A stretch of DNA of 14,926 nt, from NCBI GenBank assembly GCA_964518765.1, contig CAZFJC010000035.1:1-14926 (forward strand), in the 5' to 3' direction. How positions within the stretch are numbered: position 1 is the first letter of the stretch; every line of letters starts with the position of its first letter. Positions 7,531-14,873 of this stretch are shown piece by piece. Position numbers and translations under genes: made by a program. This stretch comes from CAZPNX01 sp964518765 (GTDB taxonomy: Bacteria > Edwardsbacteria > AC1 > EtOH8). The notes below the pieces were generated by a model. It worked only from the letters and a program-made list of their open reading frames with translations. It was not told where the DNA came from and made no database searches.

Positions 7531-8603
7531 ATGGAGGAAAAGATTGGCAAGGCTAGGGGCTCGCTGGAGCGGGCGGAACGCCGGCATGGGGCCGGACACC
7601 TCCGCCTGGCCGAGCCGCTTCACCAGCTGGGGCGGCTGCGCTGCGCCGCCGGCCATCCGGCCGAGGCCTCCAGACACCTTTCGCGGTGTCTGGAGAACCT
7701 CTATGCCAACGGCAGCCCTGACCCCAAGAGGACGGAGGAGGTGCTCAACTCCCTGGCCGTGGCCCAGAGCCCGGAGGGCCGCTACTTCGAGGCCATCTCC
7801 ATCTACCATAAAAGCTATCGGGCTTAAGGAGGGCCGGCTGGGGCCGGAGCATCCGGAGGTCGCCAAGCTGCCGATCAATCTGGGCAACGTCTACCACATC
7901 ACCCATCAGCTGAAGAAGGCCTAGAGAGCCGACAACCGGGCAATGGACATATGCCGGGCCAGGTTGGATGCCGGCGACCCGGTATGGGCCAACTTCCACG
8001 CCAACGTCGCCGGGCTGTACCGGGACCAGGGAAGGCTGGGCTTGGCCGAGGAGGTGATCACAAGGTCGCTGGCCATCAGGAAAACACTTTCGGGCTGGCG
8101 CATCCCGAGGAGGCCAACACCCTTATCCACCGGGGCGAGCTGTATACCGTCCGGGACGAGCATTCCCAGGCAGAGGCCGCGTTCTTCCGGGCCCAGTCCA
8201 TCATGGATCAGGAACTGCCGGCAGACCATCCCATGAGAAGCATCCTGTTCCACAGCTTCGCCCGGCTATTAATGAAGCGGGGTTTTCTGGAGACAGCCGA
8301 GGAATACCTTGACCGGTCGCTGGAGATCGTCAGGAAGGCGCTGGGGCCGATGCATCCGAACCCGGCCGAACTCCTGATAACCAAGGGGGAGCTGAGCTTT
8401 GAGGCCGGAGGGTGCGAGGCGGCCCGGGAGCACTTTCAGAAAGCGCCGACCACACCAAGGCAGCCGTTGCCTTCAGGGGCATGGCCAATGCCTGCCGGGA
8501 GCAGGGCCGCAACGATAAGGCTGCCACGCACCAGGCGCGGGCCGAGAAGATAGAGGCCGAGCCGGACTTGGCCTGCCGGTCCGGACAGGCTTTTGGATTA
8601 TGA
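7531..8603 (+). pseudogene. Decayed TPR-repeat gene (first of three tandem copies)
   Basis: TPR protein sequence can be followed across this stretch only by changing frame. From ATG 7531 (AGGGG upstream; an ATG at 7516 is also possible) it reads MEEKIGKARGSLERAE and continues to the A4 run at 7810-7813; dropping one A restores YHKAIGLKEGRLGPEHPE. A TAG at 7922-7924 interrupts ..HQLKKA / RADNRAMDICR, where a Glu codon (GAG) would fit. At the A4 run 8081-8084 one base is missing (restored: LAIRKNTFGLAHPEEA). At about 8441-8446 another base is missing before DHTKAAVAFRGMA. The last frame ends in a TGA at 8601-8603 that overlaps the next ATG. Restored, it would be about 357 residues with roughly eight TPR units, like the two intact genes downstream. 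Four lesions in 1.1 kb beside undamaged neighbours argue for a genuine, fairly recent pseudogene, although the two A-run shifts could be sequencing errors. Confidence 0.8.
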
Positions 8604-9823
8604 TAGATAAAAAGCTCCAGGAGGCAATCAACCAAGCCGAGGAAGGGCTGAGGCGCGCCTCTGACAAGCATCCGCGCGGCGACCGGCGCCTGCTCGACCC
8701 TATGCTGAAGTTGGCCGGTCTCCACAACCAGGCCGGGTACCACCAGGAGGCGTTGCCGCTGTACCGCCGCGCCCTGGAGATCCACCAGGCCTTTGCTCCG
8801 AAGGACGAGCGCCGCCTTGACAGGATCCTTGATGGTTTGGCGGTGGTGCTCAGCAAGGACGGTCAGTATACCGAGGCTCTGCCGCTGTACCAGCGGCTGG
8901 TGGAGCTTCGCCAGCGCCGTTGCGGACCCGAGAGTCTGGAGGTCGGCCGGGTGCTCTGCCACCTAGGCACCATCCGGCGTAGCATGAACTTGGTGGAGGA
9001 ATCAGAAAGGCTGCTTAACCAGAGCCTGAGGATAGCCCTGAAGCACGGCCGCAAAGGAGAACCCCTGCTGTCCTTAGTCTATTTCAATCTTACCGGAGTC
9101 TACCGGGAGCAGAGGAAGGTGCTGCAGGCCATGGAGTGCTGCCGCAAGTCCATCGAGCTGGAGAAAAAGCTGGGCGGTGAATGGTCGCCCAAGCAGGCCG
9201 GCCGCTACAACAACCTGGGTAGGCTATACCTGGACCTGGGCCAGAGGGACAAGGCCGAGGAGTGCTATCTCAAGTCGCTGGAGATACGCAAGCAGCACTA
9301 CGGCCACTTCCACCCCGACCTGGTCAATACCCTGGTGAACTTGGGGGAGCTCTACTGCCTAAACGGCGACTTCGACCGGGCGGAACAGCACCTGTTCCAA
9401 GCCGTGGCCGTGGCCGAGAAGACCCTGAGCCCGACCGACCCCCTAACAGGCTTTGTCCAGTATCACCTGGCTAACCTTTGCGTTGCCCGCGGCTATTACG
9501 AGACGGCCGAGGGCCACTACCACCGGGCGTTGGAGTTGATCGAGGGGGCCATGGGCACCTATTTCCCAGAGGTGGGGATGATACATTTTAAGCTAGGGCA
9601 GCTGCTGCAGAGGAATGACCTATGGGAGCTGTCGCTGGAGGAGCTGGCCAAGGCGGCTGACATTCTGGGCAAGATGAAAGATCCAGACTCGCCTGAACGA
9701 AGCGAGATAACCGACCTGATGGCGCACGCCTACCGGAAGCTGGGCCGTAACCGGGAGGCCGAGGAGTGCCTTAAGAGGGCCGCGGCCGGTGGCCAGCCGC
9801 CGGAAGGGGGCGGTGATGGCTGA
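8600..9823 (+). CDS. TPR-repeat protein, nine repeats (second tandem copy)
   Basis: The 407-residue protein is almost wholly tetratricopeptide repeats of about 42 residues, the longer type found in kinesin-light-chain-like TPR_10/TPR_12 arrays. About nine units begin near residues 30, 72, 114, 157, 199, 241, 283, 325 and 366, with typical strings such as YNNLGRLYLDLGQRDKAEECY. No signal peptide, membrane segment or catalytic domain is visible, so it is probably a cytoplasmic protein-binding scaffold with unknown partner. Its ATG overlaps the stop of the decayed copy upstream (ATGA) and its stop overlaps the start of the third copy, so these genes evolved as one translationally coupled row. 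The SD is poor, so expression may have depended on coupling to the now broken gene. No specific function can be assigned. Confidence 0.85.
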   Translation: MIDKKLQEAINQAEEGLRRASDKHPRGDRRLLDPMLKLAGLHNQAGYHQEALPLYRRALEIHQAFAPKDERRLDRILDGLAVVLSKDGQYTEALPLYQRLVELRQRRCGPESLEVGRVLCHLGTIRRSMNLVEESERLLNQSLRIALKHGRKGEPLLSLVYFNLTGVYREQRKVLQAMECCRKSIELEKKLGGEWSPKQAGRYNNLGRLYLDLGQRDKAEECYLKSLEIRKQHYGHFHPDLVNTLVNLGELYCLNGDFDRAEQHLFQAVAVAEKTLSPTDPLTGFVQYHLANLCVARGYYETAEGHYHRALELIEGAMGTYFPEVGMIHFKLGQLLQRNDLWELSLEELAKAADILGKMKDPDSPERSEITDLMAHAYRKLGRNREAEECLKRAAAGGQPPEGGGDG

Positions 9824-11018
9824 AATCGACAAGCCTGACATAGCCAGGGCGCGGCAACAGCTGGCCGAGGCCGAAGTCGGCGTCCTGCCGGCGGACCCAT
9901 CATTGGTGCCCCACCTGAACGCCCTGGCCAAGGCCCTGGCTGACCACGGCCGGTTCGAGGAAGCCCATGGCCACTTGGAACGGGCCCTTTCCATACAGCT
10001 GGCGGCCGCCGGGCCAAACAGCCTGGAGGCCGCCGCCGCCCTCAACTCCCTGGCGGTCAACTACTGCCTGCAGTTCCGCTACTACGAGGCGGTGCCGCTC
10101 TTCGAAAGGGCCCTGGAGATCCGCCGGGCCAGCCTGGGGGCCGACCATCCCGAGGTGGCCCGCCTTCTCAACAACCTCGGTTCCCTCTACACCAGCATCG
10201 GCCTCTATCCGCGCTCCGAGGATCACCTGGCTCTGGCCATGGAGATCTACCGTCGGCATGGGATGGAGGAGAGCGAATCGGTCTTTAAGGTGCTGAGCAA
10301 TATGATCGGCCTTTACAAGGAGACAGGGCGCCACGGGGCGGCCGAGGAGACAGCCCTCAAGGCCTTCGGCCTGGCCGAAAAACTGTTCGGCCCAGAGCAT
10401 CCTTATTATGCTACCACCCTCAACAACCTGGCCGAGGTCTTTGCCGTCAACGGCAGCCTGATAAAGGCCGAGGAGCTAGTGAAGCGGGGGATCGAGCTCA
10501 AGCGCCGACAGTCAGAGGACCATCCGGAGCTGGTTTTCTACCTCAACAACCTGGCTGACATCTATCAGAGGCAGGATAAGTTCGTCGAGGCCGAGGCCAC
10601 CTTCAGGGAGGCTTTGGCCCTGGGCAGCAGGGTGCTGGGGCCTTCCCACCCCCTGGTGGGCTCCACCCACCTAGGCTTGGGCGCGATGTTCGAGCTTGAC
10701 CAAGACCCCAACCGGGCCGAGTCCGAGTTCCGAGCAGCCATGGCTATCCTGGAGAAGTCGCTGGGCCCGGACCATCCTGACGTGGCCGCAGTTCAGTTCC
10801 GCTATGGAAGCATGCTGCTGACCGAGAACCGGCCGGAGCAGGCAGATGTCCTTTTGAACAAGGCCCTGAGCACGCTGGAGAGGGCCTTGGGCCCGAAACA
10901 TCCCAAGGTCCGTCAGGTGCTGAGCCGAATGGCCCAAGCCGCCCTGGAGCTAGGGGACGCGGAGAGGGCCAAGTCCCACCTGAAGCGAATGAACGAGATC
11001 AGCGGGTCGGCGGAGTGA
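9816..11018 (+). CDS. TPR-repeat protein, nine repeats (third tandem copy)
   Basis: This 400-residue protein is a paralogue of the preceding one: about nine 42-residue TPR units starting near residues 29, 71, 113, 155, 197, 239, 281, 323 and 365. Linkers are of the LGADHPEVA/LGPDHPDVA form and helices like LNNLGSLYTSIGLYPRSEDH. I choose ATG 9816 because GGAAGGGGG (9802-9810) is well placed before it; a GTG at 9789 would add nine residues without an SD. It overlaps the upstream gene's stop by 8 bp. There is no export signal or enzyme domain; the expected role is protein-protein binding in the cytoplasm. Its repeats are closer to the TPR consensus than those of its neighbour. Partner unknown; adjacency to clpC makes a role in client or kinase recruitment possible but unproven. 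Confidence 0.87.
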   Translation: MAEIDKPDIARARQQLAEAEVGVLPADPSLVPHLNALAKALADHGRFEEAHGHLERALSIQLAAAGPNSLEAAAALNSLAVNYCLQFRYYEAVPLFERALEIRRASLGADHPEVARLLNNLGSLYTSIGLYPRSEDHLALAMEIYRRHGMEESESVFKVLSNMIGLYKETGRHGAAEETALKAFGLAEKLFGPEHPYYATTLNNLAEVFAVNGSLIKAEELVKRGIELKRRQSEDHPELVFYLNNLADIYQRQDKFVEAEATFREALALGSRVLGPSHPLVGSTHLGLGAMFELDQDPNRAESEFRAAMAILEKSLGPDHPDVAAVQFRYGSMLLTENRPEQADVLLNKALSTLERALGPKHPKVRQVLSRMAQAALELGDAERAKSHLKRMNEISGSAE

Positions 11019-11134
11019 GGATCTGCCTGGTTTATTTTCTTTGGCGCGCCAGCGCCGCTACTTGTCATCAGCCTTCAGCCTTTACGGCGAGTTGTCTTTC
11101 CCTCAACAAACGTTCGGCCGAGGCTTTGAAAAGC

Positions 11135-11181
11135 TCAGCCCGACAGCTCACGCCGAGGTCTCGGGACAATTCTCGGGCTGA
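11135..11181. repeat. Inverted repeat in the gap after the TPR genes
   Basis: TCAGCCCGA (11135-11143) and TCGGGCTGA (11173-11181) are perfect 9-base inverted copies with a 29-base spacer that itself contains CCGAG-GT-CTCGG. The 253-bp gap 11019-11271 has no convincing gene; this nested structure is its most striking element. It has no T-run after it, so a simple intrinsic terminator is not clear; a folded 3' RNA or small RNA is possible. Confidence 0.4.
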
Positions 11182-11234
11182 CAACCGGCGGAATAAGTTG
11201 TTGTCTGCGCAAGCCGGAGTCATGGACGGCTTCT

Positions 11235-11264
11235 TTGTTTAACAAAAGGCCCCGAAGGTATAAA
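11235..11264 (+). promoter_or_regulatory. Promoter candidate for the exported protein
   Basis: TTGTTT (11235-11240), 18 bases, then TATAAA (11259-11264). The -10 ends only 7 bases before the ATG at 11272, so transcription would start at or within a few bases of the start codon, implying a leaderless or nearly leaderless mRNA. This fits the absence of an SD sequence. Confidence 0.45.
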
Positions 11265-11271
11265 TTCTATT

Positions 11272-12213
11272 ATGAACAACAGATATCGCATTTCCCCGGC
11301 CCTGCTGGCGGCGTTTCTCATGCTGCTGGCAGGGGAGGCATTGGCTGAGCCAACGGATTCTCTGACTTCATTCCCGGCCGAATCGTCCCCGGCAGCAGCC
11401 AGCCAGGCGGCCCAGCGGCCGGCCCGGATGACGCTGAACGACGGTTCCGAGCTGGTGGGCACGGTCGTGTCCGACGAGCCGGACACGATCCGCTTTCGCA
11501 TCGCCGGCGGCCTGCTGCTGGCCATGCCGCGCTCACAAATAAGATCCATTTCCAAGCTACCGGGGAGATTAGAGGGAGGGAAATACTTGCGGCCCGACCC
11601 CAACTACACCCGCCTGCTGTTCGCCCCCACCGCCCGGCCGCTCAAGAATGGCCAGGGCTACTTCTCGGCCTACGAGGTGCTCTTCCCGTTCCTGGCCTAC
11701 GGCGTGGGATACAACCTGACCCTGGCCGGGGGCATGTCGCTCTTTCCCGGAGCTTCTTCCCAGCTCTTCTACCTGGCGCCGAAGATCACCGCCTACAATT
11801 CCGAGAAGCTCAGCCTGGCCGTCGGGGTGCTCTATCTCAACGCCACCTCGGCCTTCGAGGATTTCGAGGGGGCGGGCGTAGCCTACGGCGTCTTCACCTA
11901 CGGGACGGACAAGTCCGCGGCCACGGCCGGCCTGGGCTGGGGGTTCTTCGGCGACGATTTCGCCAACGACCCCATACTGATGATGGGCGGGGAGCTGAGG
12001 CTGTCCAATAGCGTCAAGCTGGTTTCGGAGAACTGGTTCCCCCCGGGGTCCGAGGCCTACCCGCTTTCCCTGGGTATCCGTTTCTTCGGGGACCGGCTGG
12101 CGGCCGACATCGCCCTGATATACCCGGCCGGGGCCGAGATGGAGGGCTTCCCCTTCATGCCCTGGCTGGGCTTCGCCTACAACTTCGGGGTGTCGGGGCA
12201 GGCGGGACGGTGA
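11272..12213 (+). CDS. Exported, probable outer-membrane beta-barrel protein
   Basis: The 313-residue product starts with a good signal peptide: basic MNNRYR, a hydrophobic core (9-21) and an ALA cleavage site after residue 25. A low-complexity Ala/Ser/Pro linker follows (to about 52), then a small beta-rich region (about 53-95, LNDGSELVGTVVSDEPDTIR) resembling an Sm/SH3-like fold. From about 110 to the end there are alternating aromatic/glycine strands (LFPFLAYGVGYNLTLAGGMS, VAYGVFTYG, WLGFAYNFG) typical of a beta-barrel; the segment beginning RPDPNYTRLLFAPTARPL looks like a conserved entry motif. The final strand aromatic is followed by a short tail. I read it as an outer-membrane protein of unknown function, evidence for a diderm cell. 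The ATG lacks an SD but sits directly below a TATA-like -10. Confidence 0.75.
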   Translation: MNNRYRISPALLAAFLMLLAGEALAEPTDSLTSFPAESSPAAASQAAQRPARMTLNDGSELVGTVVSDEPDTIRFRIAGGLLLAMPRSQIRSISKLPGRLEGGKYLRPDPNYTRLLFAPTARPLKNGQGYFSAYEVLFPFLAYGVGYNLTLAGGMSLFPGASSQLFYLAPKITAYNSEKLSLAVGVLYLNATSAFEDFEGAGVAYGVFTYGTDKSAATAGLGWGFFGDDFANDPILMMGGELRLSNSVKLVSENWFPPGSEAYPLSLGIRFFGDRLAADIALIYPAGAEMEGFPFMPWLGFAYNFGVSGQAGR

Positions 12214-12262
12214 GCGCGGGGCGACCGGCGTTCATGAAGGCGGAGAAGGCGGGGAAAGAGTC

Positions 12263-12949
12263 GTGAAGAAGCGGGACATGGCCGAGGTGCCCATCTTCCG
12301 GAAGCACGACCGGTACAAGGCGAGCAGCTACCGTTGTTACAATTCCCGGATGCCGTCGCGCTACGATTCCTGCTTCTGGCTGTGGTTCTGCCAGGTCCCG
12401 CTCTGGGACAGGACCATCATCGATGAAATCGGACAATGGCGGCCCATCGGTTCCCTCCGGCTTCTCGACCTCGGGTGCGCCACCGGAAGGCTGCTGGCGC
12501 GGCTGGCAAAGGCCGGAGCGGGGCACCTTTCCGGGGCCGACCTGGCGCCGCGGATCCTGGAGGCCGCTAACCGGAAGCTGTCGGGGGCCGGGATTCCGGC
12601 CGATCTGCGGCAGGCGGACGCGGAGGACCGCCTGCCCTGGGAGGACCGCTACTTCGACGCCGTGACTCTTACCGGGGTTCTGCACCACCTCTTCAGGCCG
12701 GAGGACGCCCTGGCCGAGGTCCGCCGCGTCCTGCGTCCCGAAGGCCGGCTCCTGGTGATAGATCCCGCCTTCTTCACGCCCGTGCGCCAGATCATCAATG
12801 CCTGGCTCCAATTTGTGCCGCACGCCGGTGATCGCCGGTTCTACCCGGAGGCTCGGGCCGCCCGCCTTCTGGCCGGTGCCGGCCTAGAGGTGCTGAAGAC
12901 CCGCCGCGTGGGGCTGTGGGCTTACCTTGCCGTCGGCTGCAGATCGTGA
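12263..12949 (+). CDS. Class I SAM-dependent methyltransferase
   Basis: The 228-residue protein has the Methyltransf_11-type Rossmann core: motif I LDLGCATG (68-75) for S-adenosylmethionine, an acidic residue at the end of strand 2 (GADLAP, D93), then DAEDRLPWEDRYFDAV and the post-II segment GVLHHLFRPEDALAEVRRVLRPEGRLLVIDP. This arrangement occurs in many small-molecule and lipid methyltransferases; the substrate cannot be named. A roughly 60-residue N-terminal segment rich in Tyr/Trp/Cys (SRYDSCFWLWFCQ) precedes the core and may shape the substrate site. GTG 12263 has GGGGAAAGAG upstream and is preferred; ATG 12278 would remove five residues. It lies 49 bp after the barrel protein gene and may be cotranscribed with it. 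Confidence 0.85.
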   Translation: MKKRDMAEVPIFRKHDRYKASSYRCYNSRMPSRYDSCFWLWFCQVPLWDRTIIDEIGQWRPIGSLRLLDLGCATGRLLARLAKAGAGHLSGADLAPRILEAANRKLSGAGIPADLRQADAEDRLPWEDRYFDAVTLTGVLHHLFRPEDALAEVRRVLRPEGRLLVIDPAFFTPVRQIINAWLQFVPHAGDRRFYPEARAARLLAGAGLEVLKTRRVGLWAYLAVGCRS

Positions 12950-12982
12950 ACCGCCGGGATAGCGGCGCGGCCGTCGCCGATC

Positions 12983-13001
12983 AGGGATGGGTTCCATCCT
13001 T
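12983..13001 (+). terminator. Hairpin after the methyltransferase gene
   Basis: AGGGATGG (12983-12990), a GTT loop, and CCATCCTT (12994-13001) form an 8-bp stem (one G-T wobble) 33 bp after the methyltransferase stop. No T-run follows (GACGGGG), so it may be a processing or weak terminator hairpin. It lies in the 222-bp gap 12950-13171, in which I see no gene. Confidence 0.35.
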
Positions 13002-13171
13002 GACGGGGAGGTGCCCGGGAATGACAGTGTTCCGTGACTCTGCGGCAAGGCATCCGTCCGGGCCGGGGTGATGCAAGTCTACCGAGCGCGTCATCTTTTC
13101 CGGCTTCTCTGGAGATAACCGTACTTCCCGAACAAAGAGGAACATCGTTTGACGACAAGGCCGCCCGGAAC

Positions 13172-14500
13172 ATGAGGATACTGCTGATATCCCCCCTGGC
13201 CGACCCGGCCCAGAGGACCCCGGTCGGACTGATGATACCCCAGGCCGGCCTCCACATCCTGGAGGGGCTGACGACCCCGGAGCACCAGGTCAGGATAGTC
13301 GAGGAGGAGATCGAGAAAATAGACCTGGACCAGGAGTGCGACCTGGTGGGCATCAGCTGCCTGACCTCCAACGCGCCGCGCTCCTATCGCCTGGCCGGAG
13401 AGTTCCGCCGGAGGGGGCGGAAGGTGGTGCTGGGCGGCGTCCATCCCTCGATACTCTACGAAGAGGCCATCCAACACGCCGACGCGGTGGTGGTGGGCGA
13501 GGCCGAGGGGGTGTGGGAGCAACTGCTGCTGGACCTCCAGGCGGGCAGGCTCAAGAAGCGCTACCAGGCGCCCGCCCCCTCGCTGGACCGCTACATCCCC
13601 ATGGTAACCCGCCAGGCCACCAAAAAGCGGCTGTTCAACGTCATCCCGGTGATGACCACCCGGGGCTGCCCCTACCGCTGCGAGTTCTGCTGCGTCTCCG
13701 ACCTCTACGGCCCCAAGATACGCCACGTGCCGGTGCGCCACATCGTCCGCGACATCGCCGGCTCGGGCAAGCGGATCTACATCTTCCTGGACGACAACAT
13801 CATCGGCGACCCGCGCTACGCCAAGGAGCTCTTCCGGGCCATCACCCCCTACCGCATCAAGTGGTGCGGGCAGGCCTCCATCTCCTTCGTCCACGACACC
13901 GAGCTGATGAAGCTGGCCGCCGAAAGTGGCTGCCAGGCCCTGTTCTTCGGGGTGGAGACCGTCTCCGAGGAAAAGCTGAAGACCATGCGCAAGGCCATCA
14001 AGAGCTTGGCCGGGGTGGAGGACGCCATCGCCAGGGTGCGCGACCTGGGCATCCACTTCCACGCCTCCATGGTGTTCGGCTTCGACAGCGACACCACCGC
14101 CGTCTTCCCCGAGACCCTGGAGTTCCTGCGCCGGAACAAGATCGGCACCGCCTCCTTCAACATCCTGACGCCCTATCCCGGCACCAGGGTCTACGACCAG
14201 TTCCGGAGGGAAAAGAGGCTGTTGACCACCGACTGGAAATACTACGACCACTCGACCGTGGTCTACAAGCCAAAGAACATGAGCCCCTACCAGCTGCAGG
14301 AGGGGACATTGTGGGTCAAGGGCCAGTTCACCAAGATGTCGTCCATCATGCAGCGCCTGCCGCAGAACCTGGCCCACCCCATGATCTACCTGGCCATGAA
14401 CCTGGGGATGAGGATGTTCATCCGGAAGGACAACCGGAGGCTGATGGTGCTGGAGAGGGAGGTGTTCGGGGGGGGTGGGGCGGAGGCGGGGTCACCCTGA
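13172..14500 (+). CDS. B12-binding-type radical SAM protein
   Basis: From ATG 13172 the product is 442 residues. The N-terminal ~140 residues (MRILLISPLADPAQ, then VGISCLT, VVLGGVHPS and ADAVVVGEAEG) have the Rossmann-like form of the cobalamin-binding domain found in this superfamily, but lack an obvious DxHxxG cobalamin-ligand motif. The radical SAM core follows with CPYRCEFC (C166, C170, C173) for the [4Fe-4S] cluster, FLDDNIIGD, and FFGVETVSEEKLKTMRKAI, where the GVE element contacts SAM. The C-terminal half ends in a basic helix. It should generate a 5'-deoxyadenosyl radical; its substrate is unknown (relatives include lipid and tetrapyrrole enzymes). The frame stays open to a GTG at 13034, but MRILLIS is the usual start of the family and the extra 46 residues look non-conserved. 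No clear SD. Its last codons run through a G8 tract (14468-14475). Confidence 0.88.
   Translation: MRILLISPLADPAQRTPVGLMIPQAGLHILEGLTTPEHQVRIVEEEIEKIDLDQECDLVGISCLTSNAPRSYRLAGEFRRRGRKVVLGGVHPSILYEEAIQHADAVVVGEAEGVWEQLLLDLQAGRLKKRYQAPAPSLDRYIPMVTRQATKKRLFNVIPVMTTRGCPYRCEFCCVSDLYGPKIRHVPVRHIVRDIAGSGKRIYIFLDDNIIGDPRYAKELFRAITPYRIKWCGQASISFVHDTELMKLAAESGCQALFFGVETVSEEKLKTMRKAIKSLAGVEDAIARVRDLGIHFHASMVFGFDSDTTAVFPETLEFLRRNKIGTASFNILTPYPGTRVYDQFRREKRLLTTDWKYYDHSTVVYKPKNMSPYQLQEGTLWVKGQFTKMSSIMQRLPQNLAHPMIYLAMNLGMRMFIRKDNRRLMVLEREVFGGGGAEAGSP
14468..14491 (+). other. G8 run and G-quadruplex-type motif at gene end
   Basis: Eight consecutive G (14468-14475), one T, GGGG (14477-14480), CGGAGGC, GGGG (14488-14491). 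This satisfies the usual G3+N1-7 pattern on the coding strand, within the last codons of the radical SAM gene. It could fold in RNA or single-stranded DNA, or act as a slippage site. Confidence 0.5.
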
Positions 14501-14554
14501 GAAACGTGTCCTATCTTGCGCCCGAAGAATGCTGTATGTTAACCACATTTACTA

Positions 14555-14584
14555 TTGACAAGGAACACTGGTTAGATATATCAT
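14555..14584 (+). promoter_or_regulatory. Possible promoter in the AT-rich tail
   Basis: TTGACA (14555-14560), 18 bases, TATCAT (14579-14584). The -35 is perfect, the -10 moderate. Only a six-codon frame (ATG at 14599) follows, so no target gene is seen; such matches arise easily in AT-rich DNA. Confidence 0.25.
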
Positions 14585-14705
14585 TTGACTTAATAAATAT
14601 GGGTCTTCTGGGTTTGTAGTGGGTAAAAATAAGGATTAAATCGTTGTTTCCCTAAAGGTTTGATCTTATAAAGACTGTAAAATCAAGAGGTTTCTGATTT
14701 CTATA

Positions 14706-14726
14706 CTTAACTTAATTTCAGTTAAG
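14706..14726. repeat. 7-bp inverted repeat in the AT-rich tail
   Basis: CTTAACT (14706-14712) and AGTTAAG (14720-14726) are perfect inverted copies with a 7-base spacer. It could be a protein-binding site or a weak hairpin; chance is also possible in this composition. Confidence 0.3.
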
Positions 14727-14873
14727 ATGGTTACAAGCGCACGAGACAAGTTTTAAATTGATTTTATCGTTTGTAAATCATTGACAGTACTTATAATACA
14801 AGGCTGGTTTCCACAAAAAGACCCACACTAAACTCGGAAGAGCCATAAATATAATATAGCATAAAGGATGAAG

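Larger units (their letters stand above)
14501..14873. other. AT-rich stretch without a convincing gene
   Basis: Composition changes abruptly at the end of the radical SAM gene from very GC-rich to strongly AT-rich. No reading frame of credible length or homology is seen on either strand. Scattered signals are a TTGACA (14555-14560) with TATCAT 18 bases on (14579-14584), isolated TATAAT hexamers (14792, 14850), and a CTTAACT/AGTTAAG inverted repeat (14706-14712, 14720-14726). It may be a spacer carrying promoters for the next gene, or foreign DNA flanking a mobile element. Confidence 0.6.

Noticed and set aside
11015..11242. 75-codon GTG-start frame directly after the third TPR gene
   Set aside because: No SD, no motif, irregular composition, and it spans the inverted-repeat structure of the intergenic gap; more likely chance.
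13034..13171. N-terminal extension of the radical SAM protein from a GTG at 13034
   Set aside because: The extra 46 residues have no domain character, and the family typically starts MRILLIS; the region looks like an untranslated leader.
12950..13171. Cobalamin riboswitch before the B12-type radical SAM gene
   Set aside because: The gap is 222 bp and holds a hairpin, but I could not find the conserved B12-box or the surrounding conserved core.
13091..14377. Long antisense open frame (428 codons) opposite the radical SAM gene
   Set aside because: The sense strand has conserved catalytic motifs; the antisense translation is low-complexity (Gly/Val/His/Leu) without any family features.
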